A DNA stretch of 64,000 nt from Microbulbifer elongatus (GTDB lineage: Bacteria > Pseudomonadota > Gammaproteobacteria > Pseudomonadales > Cellvibrionaceae): NCBI RefSeq assembly GCF_020524885.1, contig NZ_JAIVKJ010000001.1, positions 1,488,001 to 1,552,000 on the forward strand, given 5' to 3'. The notes below the pieces were generated by a model. That model was not told where the DNA came from. It saw only the letters and a list, made by a program, of their open reading frames with translations, and made no database searches. Every line of letters begins with the position of its first letter. Within the stretch, counting starts at the first letter, position 1. Below are positions 35,411 to 44,747 of the stretch, piece after piece. A program made the translations under genes and the position numbers.

Positions 35411-37990
35411 TTAGTGGTCGTCCTGAACGCTCACGTCGACCTTGATATCGACGATGAGCGGTAGGTGGTCTGACGCCAGGCGGGTGAGCTCACTGCGTGG
35501 CACATGGATGTTGTTGACCGCCAGCTCGCGCTCCACAAACACATAGTCGATGCGTGCCTTTGGCAGGCGACTGAAAAATGTGCCTTTGGGCTTGTGGCCC
35601 GGCAGTTTGAGCTGGGTGTCGTCGAGGACTTCGGTCAGCTTGCGGATCTCGCTGGAGCCGGGCAGGGCGTTGAAGTCGCCGACCAGTATCCTTGGGCGCG
35701 GGCAGTCTGCACCGCCCATCCATCCCTCACCAATCAGCGCATCCACTTGCCTCAGGCGTTCGCCTTTGGACAGTCCGAGGTGGGTGTTGAAGATCTGAAT
35801 GGGCGTACCGTGAAAGTCCACTTCCATCCACAGTGCGCCGCGGGGCTCCGCGCGTCCGTGATGGAAGGAACGCTCTGAAGGGCCGGGAAGAATATCTTTG
35901 CGGATCAGGCGCAGTGGGTGCGGTGACATGATGGCATCCCCGTAGCGCTCGTCTTCCAGATGCATGGCCGGCTGAAAGTGGCAGTCCATAGCCAGCAGGC
36001 GCGAGATCTGATGCGCCTGGTCAATCTTTCCGGTGCGTTTGCGACGCACGTCTACTTCCTGAAGTGCCACTATATCCGGCGAGTAGCGCGCGATGACGCG
36101 CGCGATCCGCTCTGGCGATATCTTGCCATCCATGCCTTTGCAGATATGCACGTTGTAGGTCATCACCCGCAGGTTTTTGCTGGTTACCTGTTTTTGTGCG
36201 GATGCATTCTCATCGGGATCCGGCTGTTTCGGTTCCGCGGCCAAGGATGCGTTGGCCGTTGTGCTTTGCGCGGTGGATGAGGTCGAGGCATCCTGCGAGA
36301 AGCTGACTGCGGGTGGTGATTTTAATTGCTGTGCCGGTTGCGCCTTCAGGAATTCAAGCGCCGCGTTACGGATATCCTTCGGACGCCAGTGATCCAGTCC
36401 ATTGTCTGGAAAGTGGATGTCGCCCGGCATGAGTGCGAACGCATGGGTTTCATTTGGGCCGGCGCCGCCATGGCTGCCGGACTCTATGGCAAAGCTGATG
36501 CTCTGGTGCCCGGCGCACCACCCGCTTACGACGAAGTCGCCGGCGTCCGGGTGGCGGCAGAGGTTGGCTAAATCTTCTGCGGCTTCACTCGCGAAGGGGT
36601 GTTCCTCGCCCATGATTTTGAGGCCATCTTCCGGCAGCGAAATGGCCCCATGGCGCCACCAGCCACGCACTTTGGTGAGGGCTTCGCCATCGGGGCCTGG
36701 CTCGGTTACGCTCTTGTCCTCATAGAGCACCATCGGGGCGTGGGTTTTCTCGACAATCAGCTGAGCGATTTTTTCCGGCGCGGTGCCCTTGCAATGGATG
36801 TTGTAGAGCAGGGCGAGGGGGCCCATGGCGGACAGGGCCATGGGCGCCTCGCCCTCAAGGCGATCTTCCGGGTCTTTGATTGGAAACAGCTTCTGCACCC
36901 ACTGGCCGCCAAATAGCCGCACCCGCTGTAGCTGCACGCCCTGTTCTCCGCTGGCGCGATAGCCTTTGGGATTCTCCGGCAACTCAGACAGCGCATCGCT
37001 TACCGCATCGGCGAAGCTGCGCCCCTGTTGCGTCTCGTAAGGGATGCTGTCTTCCTGGCCGTGGTCGGAGTAGATCCACACGTCGTAGTGTCGGCGCGAC
37101 GAGCGGTGTGCGGCGCGCCAGATTCGCCCGATGGCATCGTCGATACCCTTGAGCGTCCAGTGCGCAAACTTGGAGCTGGGGCCACGCCGGTGGGCCTGCT
37201 CGTCGTAGCCGAGTAGGTTGATGTAAATGACCGGCAGACCCCGGGCGATATCGATTTTTACCCCAACGGTGGAGAGCTCACGCATCAGAATGGTGATGGC
37301 GATACGCGTGGGGATAAACATCAGCTCGCGCAGAAAGTCCTCGCCGGAGACAAGACCGCGTAAAAAATCCACCAGCGACAGTACAAACTCGAGTAGCAAC
37401 AGGCCGAGGGTGCGTATCACGCTCCACAGGTTTGCCAGCACCATCATAATTAGCGCCAGTGGGCCGGCTTCTTTCAGGGACGACCCCCAGCCCTGAGAAG
37501 CGGGGCAAAAATGCGATTCATCGTGCTCTGCGCCGGCACGGAATACGCTCACGTAACAGCTGCCATGTTTCAGCAGCGGTTCGTGCCCGGCATCGGTTAG
37601 CTGTTTCTCGACTTTATTGGCGGCGTTGGATTCATACATTCGCAGCATTTCCTGCGAGTCAGTGGACATGAACCCGAAGGCAGGTACAGCCGCCTTTACA
37701 CCGTAGAAAATTTCCGCCTGCACCGCGGGAGTCGTGGCAGGGACTCCGGAATACATATGGTCGAGATGGTAATGCTCCCGCTCGATCAGTTTTTTCAGGA
37801 AGGGCATTTTTCCGTCTGCCAGTGCCTTGTCGAGCTGCGGACGGGCGAGACCATCAATCTGGATCAGTACCAGCGCCGGTGCATCCGGTTCCCGTTCATT
37901 GATCTGTAGCTTGAGCATCCGCGCCAGCCACTCGCTGCGGCTGATTCGGCGGCGCCAGCGGCGCAGGGTGCTCTCGATACGGGTCATCAT
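35411..37990 (-). CDS. fusion of alkaline-phosphatase-superfamily and EEP phosphodiesterase domains
   Basis: An 859-aa protein with two different phosphoesterase domains. Residues about 35-540 are alkaline-phosphatase-like: metal aspartate in LVLIQIDGLARPQLDKAL, nucleophile threonine in GVPATTPAVQAEIFYGV, INLLGYDEQAHRRG, then WIYSDHGQED and a distal GGAGPNETHAF. A low-complexity linker rich in S, T, A and Q follows. The C-terminal 255 residues are an EEP domain: RVMTYNVHICKGMDG, IVALQEVDVRR, FNTHLGLS, VGDFNALPGS and LASDHLPLIVDI. All active-site residues look intact in both. The start is ATG 37990 or the next codon. Lipid head-group or phospholipid cleavage is inferred from its neighbours. 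No signal peptide is seen; one or two hydrophobic helices near residues 180-220 may anchor it. Confidence 0.82.
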   Translation of the reverse strand: MMTRIESTLRRWRRRISRSEWLARMLKLQINEREPDAPALVLIQIDGLARPQLDKALADGKMPFLKKLIEREHYHLDHMYSGVPATTPAVQAEIFYGVKAAVPAFGFMSTDSQEMLRMYESNAANKVEKQLTDAGHEPLLKHGSCYVSVFRAGAEHDESHFCPASQGWGSSLKEAGPLALIMMVLANLWSVIRTLGLLLLEFVLSLVDFLRGLVSGEDFLRELMFIPTRIAITILMRELSTVGVKIDIARGLPVIYINLLGYDEQAHRRGPSSKFAHWTLKGIDDAIGRIWRAAHRSSRRHYDVWIYSDHGQEDSIPYETQQGRSFADAVSDALSELPENPKGYRASGEQGVQLQRVRLFGGQWVQKLFPIKDPEDRLEGEAPMALSAMGPLALLYNIHCKGTAPEKIAQLIVEKTHAPMVLYEDKSVTEPGPDGEALTKVRGWWRHGAISLPEDGLKIMGEEHPFASEAAEDLANLCRHPDAGDFVVSGWCAGHQSISFAIESGSHGGAGPNETHAFALMPGDIHFPDNGLDHWRPKDIRNAALEFLKAQPAQQLKSPPAVSFSQDASTSSTAQSTTANASLAAEPKQPDPDENASAQKQVTSKNLRVMTYNVHICKGMDGKISPERIARVIARYSPDIVALQEVDVRRKRTGKIDQAHQISRLLAMDCHFQPAMHLEDERYGDAIMSPHPLRLIRKDILPGPSERSFHHGRAEPRGALWMEVDFHGTPIQIFNTHLGLSKGERLRQVDALIGEGWMGGADCPRPRILVGDFNALPGSSEIRKLTEVLDDTQLKLPGHKPKGTFFSRLPKARIDYVFVERELAVNNIHVPRSELTRLASDHLPLIVDIKVDVSVQDDH

Positions 37991-38026
37991 GGGGAGCAGT
38001 CCATTACAGTTTTCGGTTTATGGTGG

Positions 38027-39316
38027 TTATTGTGTGCCGCTTTTTCCGGAATGGTCCGGATCCAGCGCGGCGGTGGCGGCGCTGGTGACACCCTCGAGTA
38101 TTTCCCACTGCGCGCCGATCATATTGCGCAAGCGCATCCACTGGGCGTAGAGAGAGTCGTCCAGCGGCCAATGCTGGTGCACCAGTGATTCGTAGTGCTT
38201 GATCGCCGCAGAGGCGCAGTTCTCCATGGAAAAGTGCTCTGCGGTAATCAGTGCTGAGTTGCACAGTCTTTCATAGTCGTCTTCGGGGAGGTCGTAGACC
38301 CATTGCAGCGCGGCTATCAGATCCCGGGTGCTGTGCTTCAGTACCAGGCGGCCGTTGATCCGGTCGTCAACGACTTCCCGGCAGCCGCTTGCGTCCAGTG
38401 CGACCACGGGCACGCCGGCAGCCATGGCTTCGGTGAGTACCATGCCCTGTGTTTCACTGGTGGAGGAAAAGCCGAACACATTCATCGCGCTGTAGGCATC
38501 CCGCTGAGCTTCGCCTTGTAACGTCCCGGTAAGGTGCAGGCGATCGCTCATCCCCTGGGCGGTGAACAGGTCGGCGATTTGAGATTGCATGGGGCCGGTT
38601 CCAACCACAAGAAAGTGCACATGTTTATTGCGCACCATGAATTCCAGCACCGCTTCAGACAGAAAGCCGAGGTTTTTCTCCTCCGCCAGTCGACCCAGAT
38701 GGCCGACTACAAAGGCTTCCTCGGGAATGCCGTACTGCGCGCGTGCGGCCGGCCCGTCGCCATTCTGGTAGTCCTGGAGTTTCACCCCAGTCGGCACCAC
38801 ATTGATCGGCGTAGTGACGCCGCGCTCTCGCAGCAGGTCGGCAACACTTTCACTGGGTGCGAACACCATGCTTGCGAGATTGCCATAACGCGTGGCCAGT
38901 TCGATCACAAACCTCTTCAGCGCTTCGGAATCTGCGGGTACGTAATGGGTGTAGCGCTCGTACAGTGTGTGATGGGTAAACACCAGCGGCAGTTCGCGGC
39001 CACGGGCGATGCGAAGGGCGGTCATACCCAGCAGAAAGGGGTGGTGCGAGTGCACCAGATCCGGCTCGAAAAAGTCCAGCTGCTCGGTCAGCTCTCCAGA
39101 AAGCGGCAAGGCGACGGAAAAGTCGCTGCCATTAAAATTCTGTATCGCGTGAATGCGCACCACATCCTTTTCGTTTTCTACTTTCTCCGAAAACTCGGGC
39201 GCCACAACGAGCACCTGATGCCCGCGTTTGCGGTACTCCCGGCAAAAAGCATCCACAGAGCGTGCTACCCCGCCCACATGGGGAAGGTAGGTATTGGTGA
39301 GCATGACGATGTTCAC
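38027..39316 (-). CDS. GT4 family glycosyltransferase (lipid glycosyltransferase-like)
   Basis: A 429-aa GT-B enzyme. The N-terminal half has NTYLPHVGGVARSVDAFCRE with the acceptor-side glycine loop, and HSHHPFLLGMTALRIAR. The C-terminal donor half has VVGHLGRLAEEKNLGFLSEA and the EX7E motif in STSETQGMVLTEAMAAGVPV, followed by VVALDASGCREVV. The layout is that of GT4 enzymes such as diacylglycerol glucosyltransferases and mannosyltransferases. Its start overlaps the glycosidase gene stop by 4 bases, and the fusion phosphodiesterase follows 36 bases downstream. No membrane helix; probably peripheral at the inner face. Confidence 0.88.
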   Translation of the reverse strand: MNIVMLTNTYLPHVGGVARSVDAFCREYRKRGHQVLVVAPEFSEKVENEKDVVRIHAIQNFNGSDFSVALPLSGELTEQLDFFEPDLVHSHHPFLLGMTALRIARGRELPLVFTHHTLYERYTHYVPADSEALKRFVIELATRYGNLASMVFAPSESVADLLRERGVTTPINVVPTGVKLQDYQNGDGPAARAQYGIPEEAFVVGHLGRLAEEKNLGFLSEAVLEFMVRNKHVHFLVVGTGPMQSQIADLFTAQGMSDRLHLTGTLQGEAQRDAYSAMNVFGFSSTSETQGMVLTEAMAAGVPVVALDASGCREVVDDRINGRLVLKHSTRDLIAALQWVYDLPEDDYERLCNSALITAEHFSMENCASAAIKHYESLVHQHWPLDDSLYAQWMRLRNMIGAQWEILEGVTSAATAALDPDHSGKSGTQ

Positions 39317-41562
39317 TTGGGCTGCAACTCCAGCATTTCAACACCGCTCTCGGCGACCACAGGCTGATAATCGAAGGCGCGAACCTCAATTGTCGGTGCC
39401 TCACCGTGCCATTTCCCGGTCCAGGAGATGCGGGGCTTCTCCCCCGGAGTGATTTCCAGAGATATAGATCCGAAATGCGTGGGAGCCGGACCGAAGCGGA
39501 TTGGTTTCTGCGCGCCGGTGTCATTCAGCCATTCCGGAGGCAGGCCAGAGGCCAGAATCAGGGTGTCACCTTCTTCGCGTACAAAACAATTTCGTTGCAT
39601 GGTGACCCATTCCGCCGCCGCCCACGCGTGTTGGCCGTCGCCCATACAGCCGCCGAAAGAGTGCGGGTGTATCGCCTCCGGCCATTGACCGGTGGGAGAG
39701 GCCAGTTTGGCCACGTTGCGCATCAGGTCAATACAGCGGCGATCACCTGCGCGCAGTAATACCTGAGCAACATGAATAGTGAGGTATGCGTTAATGCCCG
39801 AGTGAATCATGTCCTGGAAAAAACCACCGGAAACAAAGCAGTTCTCCATCAGGAATTCCGCCAGGTCCAGCAGGCGCGGATCGTCTTCCGGGTACAGCTT
39901 CAGCGGGTAGCCTGCGGCAATCGAGCCGATGGCACCGGCATCCAGCCTGCGCTTGGGGGAGGCGGGCATGGCCGGGCGATTCAGGCGCTCGGCGCATTTC
40001 TCCAGTGCCTGGTCTACGGTGAGCATGAAGTCATCGGCCTGATGCTGGAAGATGTCCGCATCCTGTGTGTGTCCTTCGCGGCGGCAGATGGCGACGGAGG
40101 ATAACTGCCCGGCAATACCCCAGAAATCATCCCAGAAATAACAGTCGTTGGGCCCAAGGTGCTCCGCGCTGAACCCCGCGGGCAATAGTCCGCCGGTCAG
40201 GCTGCCATCTTTCGGCAGGCGTTTGTTATGGATCCACTGGGTCCCGCGCAGAACCGGGTCTACCCACTCCGCTTTCAGATTGTTACCGGTAATCCTGCAG
40301 TACTGGTCGATGATCCACAGGGCCTCGCCGTTCGAATCCCACTCGCCATCCTGCGAGTGAAAATAGCCATTGCGTTTCTGACGCGACGGGAAGCGCTCCA
40401 GCGCACGTTCGGCACGGTCCAGCAATCCCGCATGCAGTAGCGACTGGATCATAAACGCCGCATCGCGGAACCAGAATCGCTTGTAGGTGTAGGGCCCGGG
40501 ATAGACGTCGTGGGGGGAATGCAAAATCAGCGAGCGCACTGCGGCATCGTAGAGGAACTGCATTTCCCTGTCGGGCACACTCATGACGCAGTGTTTCTGC
40601 AGGTTTTCCTTCCAGCTGGTGCGTGCGTTGCGGGTGGTGAGCTTGCAGTGCTGCGGGATCGTCAACAGCGTGTCGACGGTCTCGCCTGGCTCGATACGAA
40701 ATAGCGCCGCGGCTGTTGCCATGCCCACATCGCATTCCGCATGGGTTTCATTGGATTCATCGCGCAGGTAGAGAGAGATGTCCCCGCGGCGATAGTCGGA
40801 AGCATGGTGGCGGTCGACCGCTCGATCAAACAGTACCTTGTTCCGGCCGTCCACCAGCCACTGATCGCGGTTTTCACCAAGCACCACCTTGTGCACAAAG
40901 GCGACCCCTTCAGGGTTATAGGGCCTGAGGGACACCACCAGCCAGCCGCCACTCTGATGCTGCGCTCGCAGCCGCATGTGGCAGTTGTTGTTACGGTCGC
41001 TCAGTTCCGCCCACACGCGACAGTTCAGCTCGGCGGACTCTGTGGACGAGGTGGTATCGATGGCAACCCCAAGTTTATCGTCCATCACCAGCTGCTGGTC
41101 AACATCGTCTCTTTGCGACGGGTAGAGGGCGCTGCCATCGTCGCCGATCACCCAGCTGTCGATGGACCAGCCGTCGTAGTGGGGGATCAGCAGCCCGCGG
41201 GGATCGACAATCGGCATTTCCTCACTGTCTGGCACGCCAACCGCTGTCCAGTTGCGATGGCTGAGGTTGCAGTGGGTAATGGAAAAAGCGCGCGGAATGA
41301 ACGAAACATCGGCGGGGTCGAACTGGCGCTCAATCCAATAGGGCCATACCCAGTCGAGATTGTGCTGAATCACCTTACTGTTGATCAGCGCGCGTGCATG
41401 AAAAATCGCGCCCGCGCGCAACAGTTCTATCGGTTCGCTTACTTCAGAGGGCTCTGCAAATCTCTGCATTCTTGCCATCAGGGTAAGCGGATCGAGGAAT
41501 CCATGAGAGGTGGCGAATTTTCGCACGAAGAACCGCCAGGGAAGCCATTTCATCCAGGGCAT
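39313..41562 (-). CDS. six-hairpin glycosidase-like protein (debranching enzyme/GH15-related)
   Basis: A 749-aa protein. The N-terminal half is a beta-sandwich-like region (FSITHCNLSHRNWTAVGVPD, then PHYDGWSIDSWVIGDDGSAL). The C-terminal half is an alpha/alpha-barrel with repeated motifs: YPGPYTYKRFWFRDAAFMIQ, DRAERALERFPSRQKRNGYF, then WDSNGEALWIIDQYCRITGN and FGGCMGDGQHAWAAAEWV. The acidic residues in WFRDAAFM, DSNGEALW and ECADGH-like CMGDGQHAWAAAE are candidate catalytic ones. It resembles glycogen-debranching and glucoamylase-like proteins; the substrate is unknown. I chose ATG 41562 because it overlaps the preceding stop (TGATG), which gives translational coupling. Confidence 0.8.
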   Translation of the reverse strand: MPWMKWLPWRFFVRKFATSHGFLDPLTLMARMQRFAEPSEVSEPIELLRAGAIFHARALINSKVIQHNLDWVWPYWIERQFDPADVSFIPRAFSITHCNLSHRNWTAVGVPDSEEMPIVDPRGLLIPHYDGWSIDSWVIGDDGSALYPSQRDDVDQQLVMDDKLGVAIDTTSSTESAELNCRVWAELSDRNNNCHMRLRAQHQSGGWLVVSLRPYNPEGVAFVHKVVLGENRDQWLVDGRNKVLFDRAVDRHHASDYRRGDISLYLRDESNETHAECDVGMATAAALFRIEPGETVDTLLTIPQHCKLTTRNARTSWKENLQKHCVMSVPDREMQFLYDAAVRSLILHSPHDVYPGPYTYKRFWFRDAAFMIQSLLHAGLLDRAERALERFPSRQKRNGYFHSQDGEWDSNGEALWIIDQYCRITGNNLKAEWVDPVLRGTQWIHNKRLPKDGSLTGGLLPAGFSAEHLGPNDCYFWDDFWGIAGQLSSVAICRREGHTQDADIFQHQADDFMLTVDQALEKCAERLNRPAMPASPKRRLDAGAIGSIAAGYPLKLYPEDDPRLLDLAEFLMENCFVSGGFFQDMIHSGINAYLTIHVAQVLLRAGDRRCIDLMRNVAKLASPTGQWPEAIHPHSFGGCMGDGQHAWAAAEWVTMQRNCFVREEGDTLILASGLPPEWLNDTGAQKPIRFGPAPTHFGSISLEITPGEKPRISWTGKWHGEAPTIEVRAFDYQPVVAESGVEMLELQPK

Positions 41563-42266
41563 CAGAGCTCTCCTTCGTCGATTTTCTGATTGAGGGCGCG
41601 GCGAGCCATTCGGGTGAGGCCGATAATCGCAATGATGGCGAGGCAGAAGCCCAGGCCGTACAGCGCCCACTCTGTGTTTGTGCGGGTGCTGCGCTCTGTG
41701 CCAATGCTCGCCAGGTCAGCGGCAATCGAGCCCACGTAGACGTTATTCACTGTGATGGGAATGACGCCGATGAAGTTCCCGATGCAAAAATCCCGAAATT
41801 TCAGCGGGGTCAGACCGAAGAAATAGTTCGACAGCTTGAATGGAAACAACGGGACCATGCGTGTCAGCATCACCATCCGCCAACCTTCGTCGCGCAGAAT
41901 TTCTCCCAGGTTGGCGGGCTTTACCTTTGACAGCAGCCAGTTGGAAGCGCGCTCACCGAGCAGGTAGCGCGATATCAAGAATGCAATCGCGGCGCCGAGC
42001 ACGGTACCGAGCACAACATAGATGGTGCCCTTGATCACGCCGAACACAAAACCTGCCCCCATAGTGAATATCACCCCGGGGAACAGAAAGACAATGGCCA
42101 CGGCAATAGCCAGCATAAACCAAACGCCAGCCTGCCAGCCGAGCGTGTCCATCCACTGCATCAACTCGATGAGACGGTCATCTAAATCGAAGTAGTGTAG
42201 GAGGCCCAGCACCACGCCAACCGTCGTGATACAGATGACCACCAACCATAGTGGGTTAAATTTCAC
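41562..42266 (-). CDS. TVP38/TMEM64 (VTT domain) membrane protein, copy 2
   Basis: A 234-aa inner-membrane protein of the DedA-related VTT-domain family. The conserved core is FLFPGVIFTMGAGFVFGVIK, GTVLGAAIAFLISRYLLGER and EGWRMVMLTRMVPLFPFKLS, then NYFFGLTPLKFRDF. The re-entrant proline/glycine loops and the arginine of LTRMVPLFPF are typical. DedA-superfamily proteins are implicated in flipping lipids such as undecaprenyl phosphate or phosphatidylethanolamine; for this branch that is inference. It is a close paralogue of the gene at 42376-43092 and overlaps the glycosidase start. Confidence 0.92.
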   Translation of the reverse strand: MKFNPLWLVVICITTVGVVLGLLHYFDLDDRLIELMQWMDTLGWQAGVWFMLAIAVAIVFLFPGVIFTMGAGFVFGVIKGTIYVVLGTVLGAAIAFLISRYLLGERASNWLLSKVKPANLGEILRDEGWRMVMLTRMVPLFPFKLSNYFFGLTPLKFRDFCIGNFIGVIPITVNNVYVGSIAADLASIGTERSTRTNTEWALYGLGFCLAIIAIIGLTRMARRALNQKIDEGEL

Positions 42267-42375
42267 GCCACTCCCGTACCTGGCTATCCATGGGTCAATT
42301 GGGGGATCTGAATTACTTCAGGCGTCATTCTTTAGGTTAGACAATCAGAAGAGGGCGTGACGCCCCCTGTGTCAG

Positions 42376-43092
42376 CTAGGTATCGCGCTGGCGTTGCTCC
42401 TTCAGTGGTGCCAGCGCACGTCGTGCCATGCGGGTTAGCCCCACCAACGCCACGATCGCCAATACAAAGCCCGTGGCATAGAGTGCCCACTCCACCGGCG
42501 TTCGCTCAACCTCGCTGCTGCCAAGTGTTGTGAGATCGGAAGCGATGGACCCGATGTATACGTTGGTTAATGTGAGCGGAATAACGCCGAAAAAATTGCC
42601 CAGCACGAAATCCTTGAAGCGGACAGGTGTTAAGCCGAAGAAATAATTGGAAAGCTTGAACGGGAATAGAGGCACCAGGCGGGTATACATCACCATTTTC
42701 CAGCCCTCATCGCGAATAATTTCACCGATGTTATCCGGTTTGATTTTGGACATGATCCATTTGGATGGTCTCGGGCCAAACAGATAGCGTGCGATAAGAA
42801 AGGCAATTGCGGCACCGAGCACCGTTCCGACAACCACGAGTACGGTGCCTTTTATCACGCCAAATACAAAGCCAGCCCCCATGGTGAAAATTACCCCTGG
42901 CGCCAGGCAAATGATGGCGGCCGCCATAATCAGAATGAACAGTAAACTGGCGTGCCAGCCCTGGTTTTCGAGCCATTGCAGGACCGCGAGGATCTGGTCG
43001 TCGAGGTCGAAGTAGTAAATTAGTCCCAGGCCGACACAGACACCGGCGACGCAAGCCGCCAGGAAGAGCACTGAGGCATGCTTCCCTTTCAT
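42376..43092 (-). CDS. TVP38/TMEM64 (VTT domain) membrane protein, copy 1
   Basis: A 238-aa protein very similar to its downstream neighbour, from LGLIYYFDLDDQILAVLQWL through CLAPGVIFTMGAGFVFGVIK to EGWKMVMYTRLVPLFPFKLS and the matching C-terminus LVGLTRMARRAL. The two are evidently a tandem duplication and may form a heteromer. ATG 43092 is chosen over a GTG eight codons upstream. It is the first gene of the operon, and 109 bases separate it from copy 2. Confidence 0.92.
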   Translation of the reverse strand: MKGKHASVLFLAACVAGVCVGLGLIYYFDLDDQILAVLQWLENQGWHASLLFILIMAAAIICLAPGVIFTMGAGFVFGVIKGTVLVVVGTVLGAAIAFLIARYLFGPRPSKWIMSKIKPDNIGEIIRDEGWKMVMYTRLVPLFPFKLSNYFFGLTPVRFKDFVLGNFFGVIPLTLTNVYIGSIASDLTTLGSSEVERTPVEWALYATGFVLAIVALVGLTRMARRALAPLKEQRQRDT

Positions 43093-43294
43093 AGTTTCAT
43101 CTCGTGAGGAGCGCACTCTATAAGGGCGCGGCTTTCTCTTAGCCTAGTCGAATCTTGCGCAATTTCTGGCACTGCTGGGTCATTTCCCCGACACCGTGGT
43201 CAGTAGCACCCGGCACCTGAGTCACTCGGTCTGAATCATGAGTGCAGACACGGCCAATGTATAGACCATGGTCGGAAGTCAGACGAGTGACCGG

Positions 43295-44722
43295 TCAAAA
43301 CCGGTATTGCAGCGTGAGTTCGGTAAAGTCGAGATTATCGCTGGGTCCGGTTTCCTCCAGAAAGGCTTCTGGATGGCCAAAAGTATGGATGGCAGTGAAT
43401 ACGAGACCGCGTGAAAAGGTGTATTCCGCCGTAAGCGAGAGCGCACTGGCAGCAAAGTGGCTGTCGCTCCCATTGGGACGACGAATGATCTGTCCACTCG
43501 GGCTGTACAAGCCGTCTTCCGTCTCCAGGCGCCAGAAGAAATTCAGGTCGGCGGTCAGTGACCAAGCGTCATGGGGCATCAAATTGAGAAAGGTGTGGAA
43601 GTTGTAAAAATTGCGTGGTCCGAACACCGCGGCTTCAGAAAAGTAGTTGCCCCGTGGATACATTGGGTTGAATGTGCCCAACTTTGGGTCGAATGGGTCG
43701 TCGTCACCGCTGGCGATATTGATGCTCAAGCGCAATTGCGGTTTCCAGTTCACATCGTTCCAGCGATAGCCGGTTTCTGTCGCCAGCGTCCAGGCCCGGA
43801 TATCGCCATGAGCAAAAGTCCCGTTCTGGTACAGAGTTTCCCAGTTCCAAATCCAGTTGGCTTGTTCCCCCCAGATCCGCATTCCGAAAGAGTGCCGTCT
43901 TTCATTGCCGGTACCCTGTACATACACCGCCGTTTTGTCCTCGAAACCGAGATAGTACAGATCGACTTTGCCGGGAAAATTGAATAACTGGTCGCCGCTC
44001 GTGTAAAGCCCCCATAGGGCAAATTGATGGTTGGTTCCATCATCGAATATATCTGGGTTGTCTTCTCGCGGGCGTGCTGCCAACAGGTCCAGGCGCCAGG
44101 TTGGATTAAGGAAAAACACGCGTGCGCCGTCGAAAGTACGGCGAACATTCGGGCCTTCGCGCACGTCTACCAGGCGCCCCGAACCGAGGACGACCTCTTG
44201 GCGTCCAGGCCGTAATGTCAGGGACTGGTTGTCTCCGGTTCGCCAGGAAATATCCATAAACAGGTTTTGCCAGCTCAACTGATCCTCATCGACCGGACTT
44301 GGTCCTTCGCGGCGGCCCGTTTCGAGCGCACTGTTGAGTTGCGCGAATAGGCGAAACTGGGAGTTCCAGTGTAGGTCTGCCAGCAGCGAGTAACGTTGAA
44401 ACCACACGCCGTGGCGGTCTTGCGGGTCCTGCCCAAAAGTCGGGTTGTTGGTGTACTCGTAGCGCTGGCGTACTTCTCCGCCGATTGAGAGAAAGCCGCC
44501 ATGCTGGTTGTAGAGCGGCAGCGCTTTCCAGCAATTCGGCCAGCAATGTGGGGTGGGTTGTTCCAGAAGCGCAGAATAGTCTTCTTCGTAGCGCAGCTTT
44601 TTTAGTGGAGGTAACTCGTCGGCGGCCGCGAAAGATAACGAAAGCGCCATAGCAAGTGTTAATGCGCGGCAAAGCACCTTGGCCATTTTGCGTTCGCCAA
44701 TTTTCGGGGTGGAGGTCGTCAT
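43295..44722 (-). CDS. alginate-export-type outer membrane porin
   Basis: About 475 aa with a signal peptide (VLCRALTLAMALSLSFAAAD) and then a beta-barrel of alternating amphipathic strands ending in the aromatic C-terminus LTLQYRF, as needed for outer-membrane assembly. The family block is RQRYEYTNNPTFGQDPQDRH, then FRLFAQLNSALETGRREGPS, LTLRPGRQEVVLGSGRLVDV and RRTFDGARVFFLNPTWRLDL, which is the alginate export (AlgE-like) domain. In this operon it probably admits or exports a small molecule rather than alginate, as no alginate genes are near. The start could also be ATG 44686. It is last in a four-gene operon. Confidence 0.88.
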   Translation of the reverse strand: MTTSTPKIGERKMAKVLCRALTLAMALSLSFAAADELPPLKKLRYEEDYSALLEQPTPHCWPNCWKALPLYNQHGGFLSIGGEVRQRYEYTNNPTFGQDPQDRHGVWFQRYSLLADLHWNSQFRLFAQLNSALETGRREGPSPVDEDQLSWQNLFMDISWRTGDNQSLTLRPGRQEVVLGSGRLVDVREGPNVRRTFDGARVFFLNPTWRLDLLAARPREDNPDIFDDGTNHQFALWGLYTSGDQLFNFPGKVDLYYLGFEDKTAVYVQGTGNERRHSFGMRIWGEQANWIWNWETLYQNGTFAHGDIRAWTLATETGYRWNDVNWKPQLRLSINIASGDDDPFDPKLGTFNPMYPRGNYFSEAAVFGPRNFYNFHTFLNLMPHDAWSLTADLNFFWRLETEDGLYSPSGQIIRRPNGSDSHFAASALSLTAEYTFSRGLVFTAIHTFGHPEAFLEETGPSDNLDFTELTLQYRF

Positions 44723-44747
44723 GCGGGAGCGCAACCGTGCCGTACGC

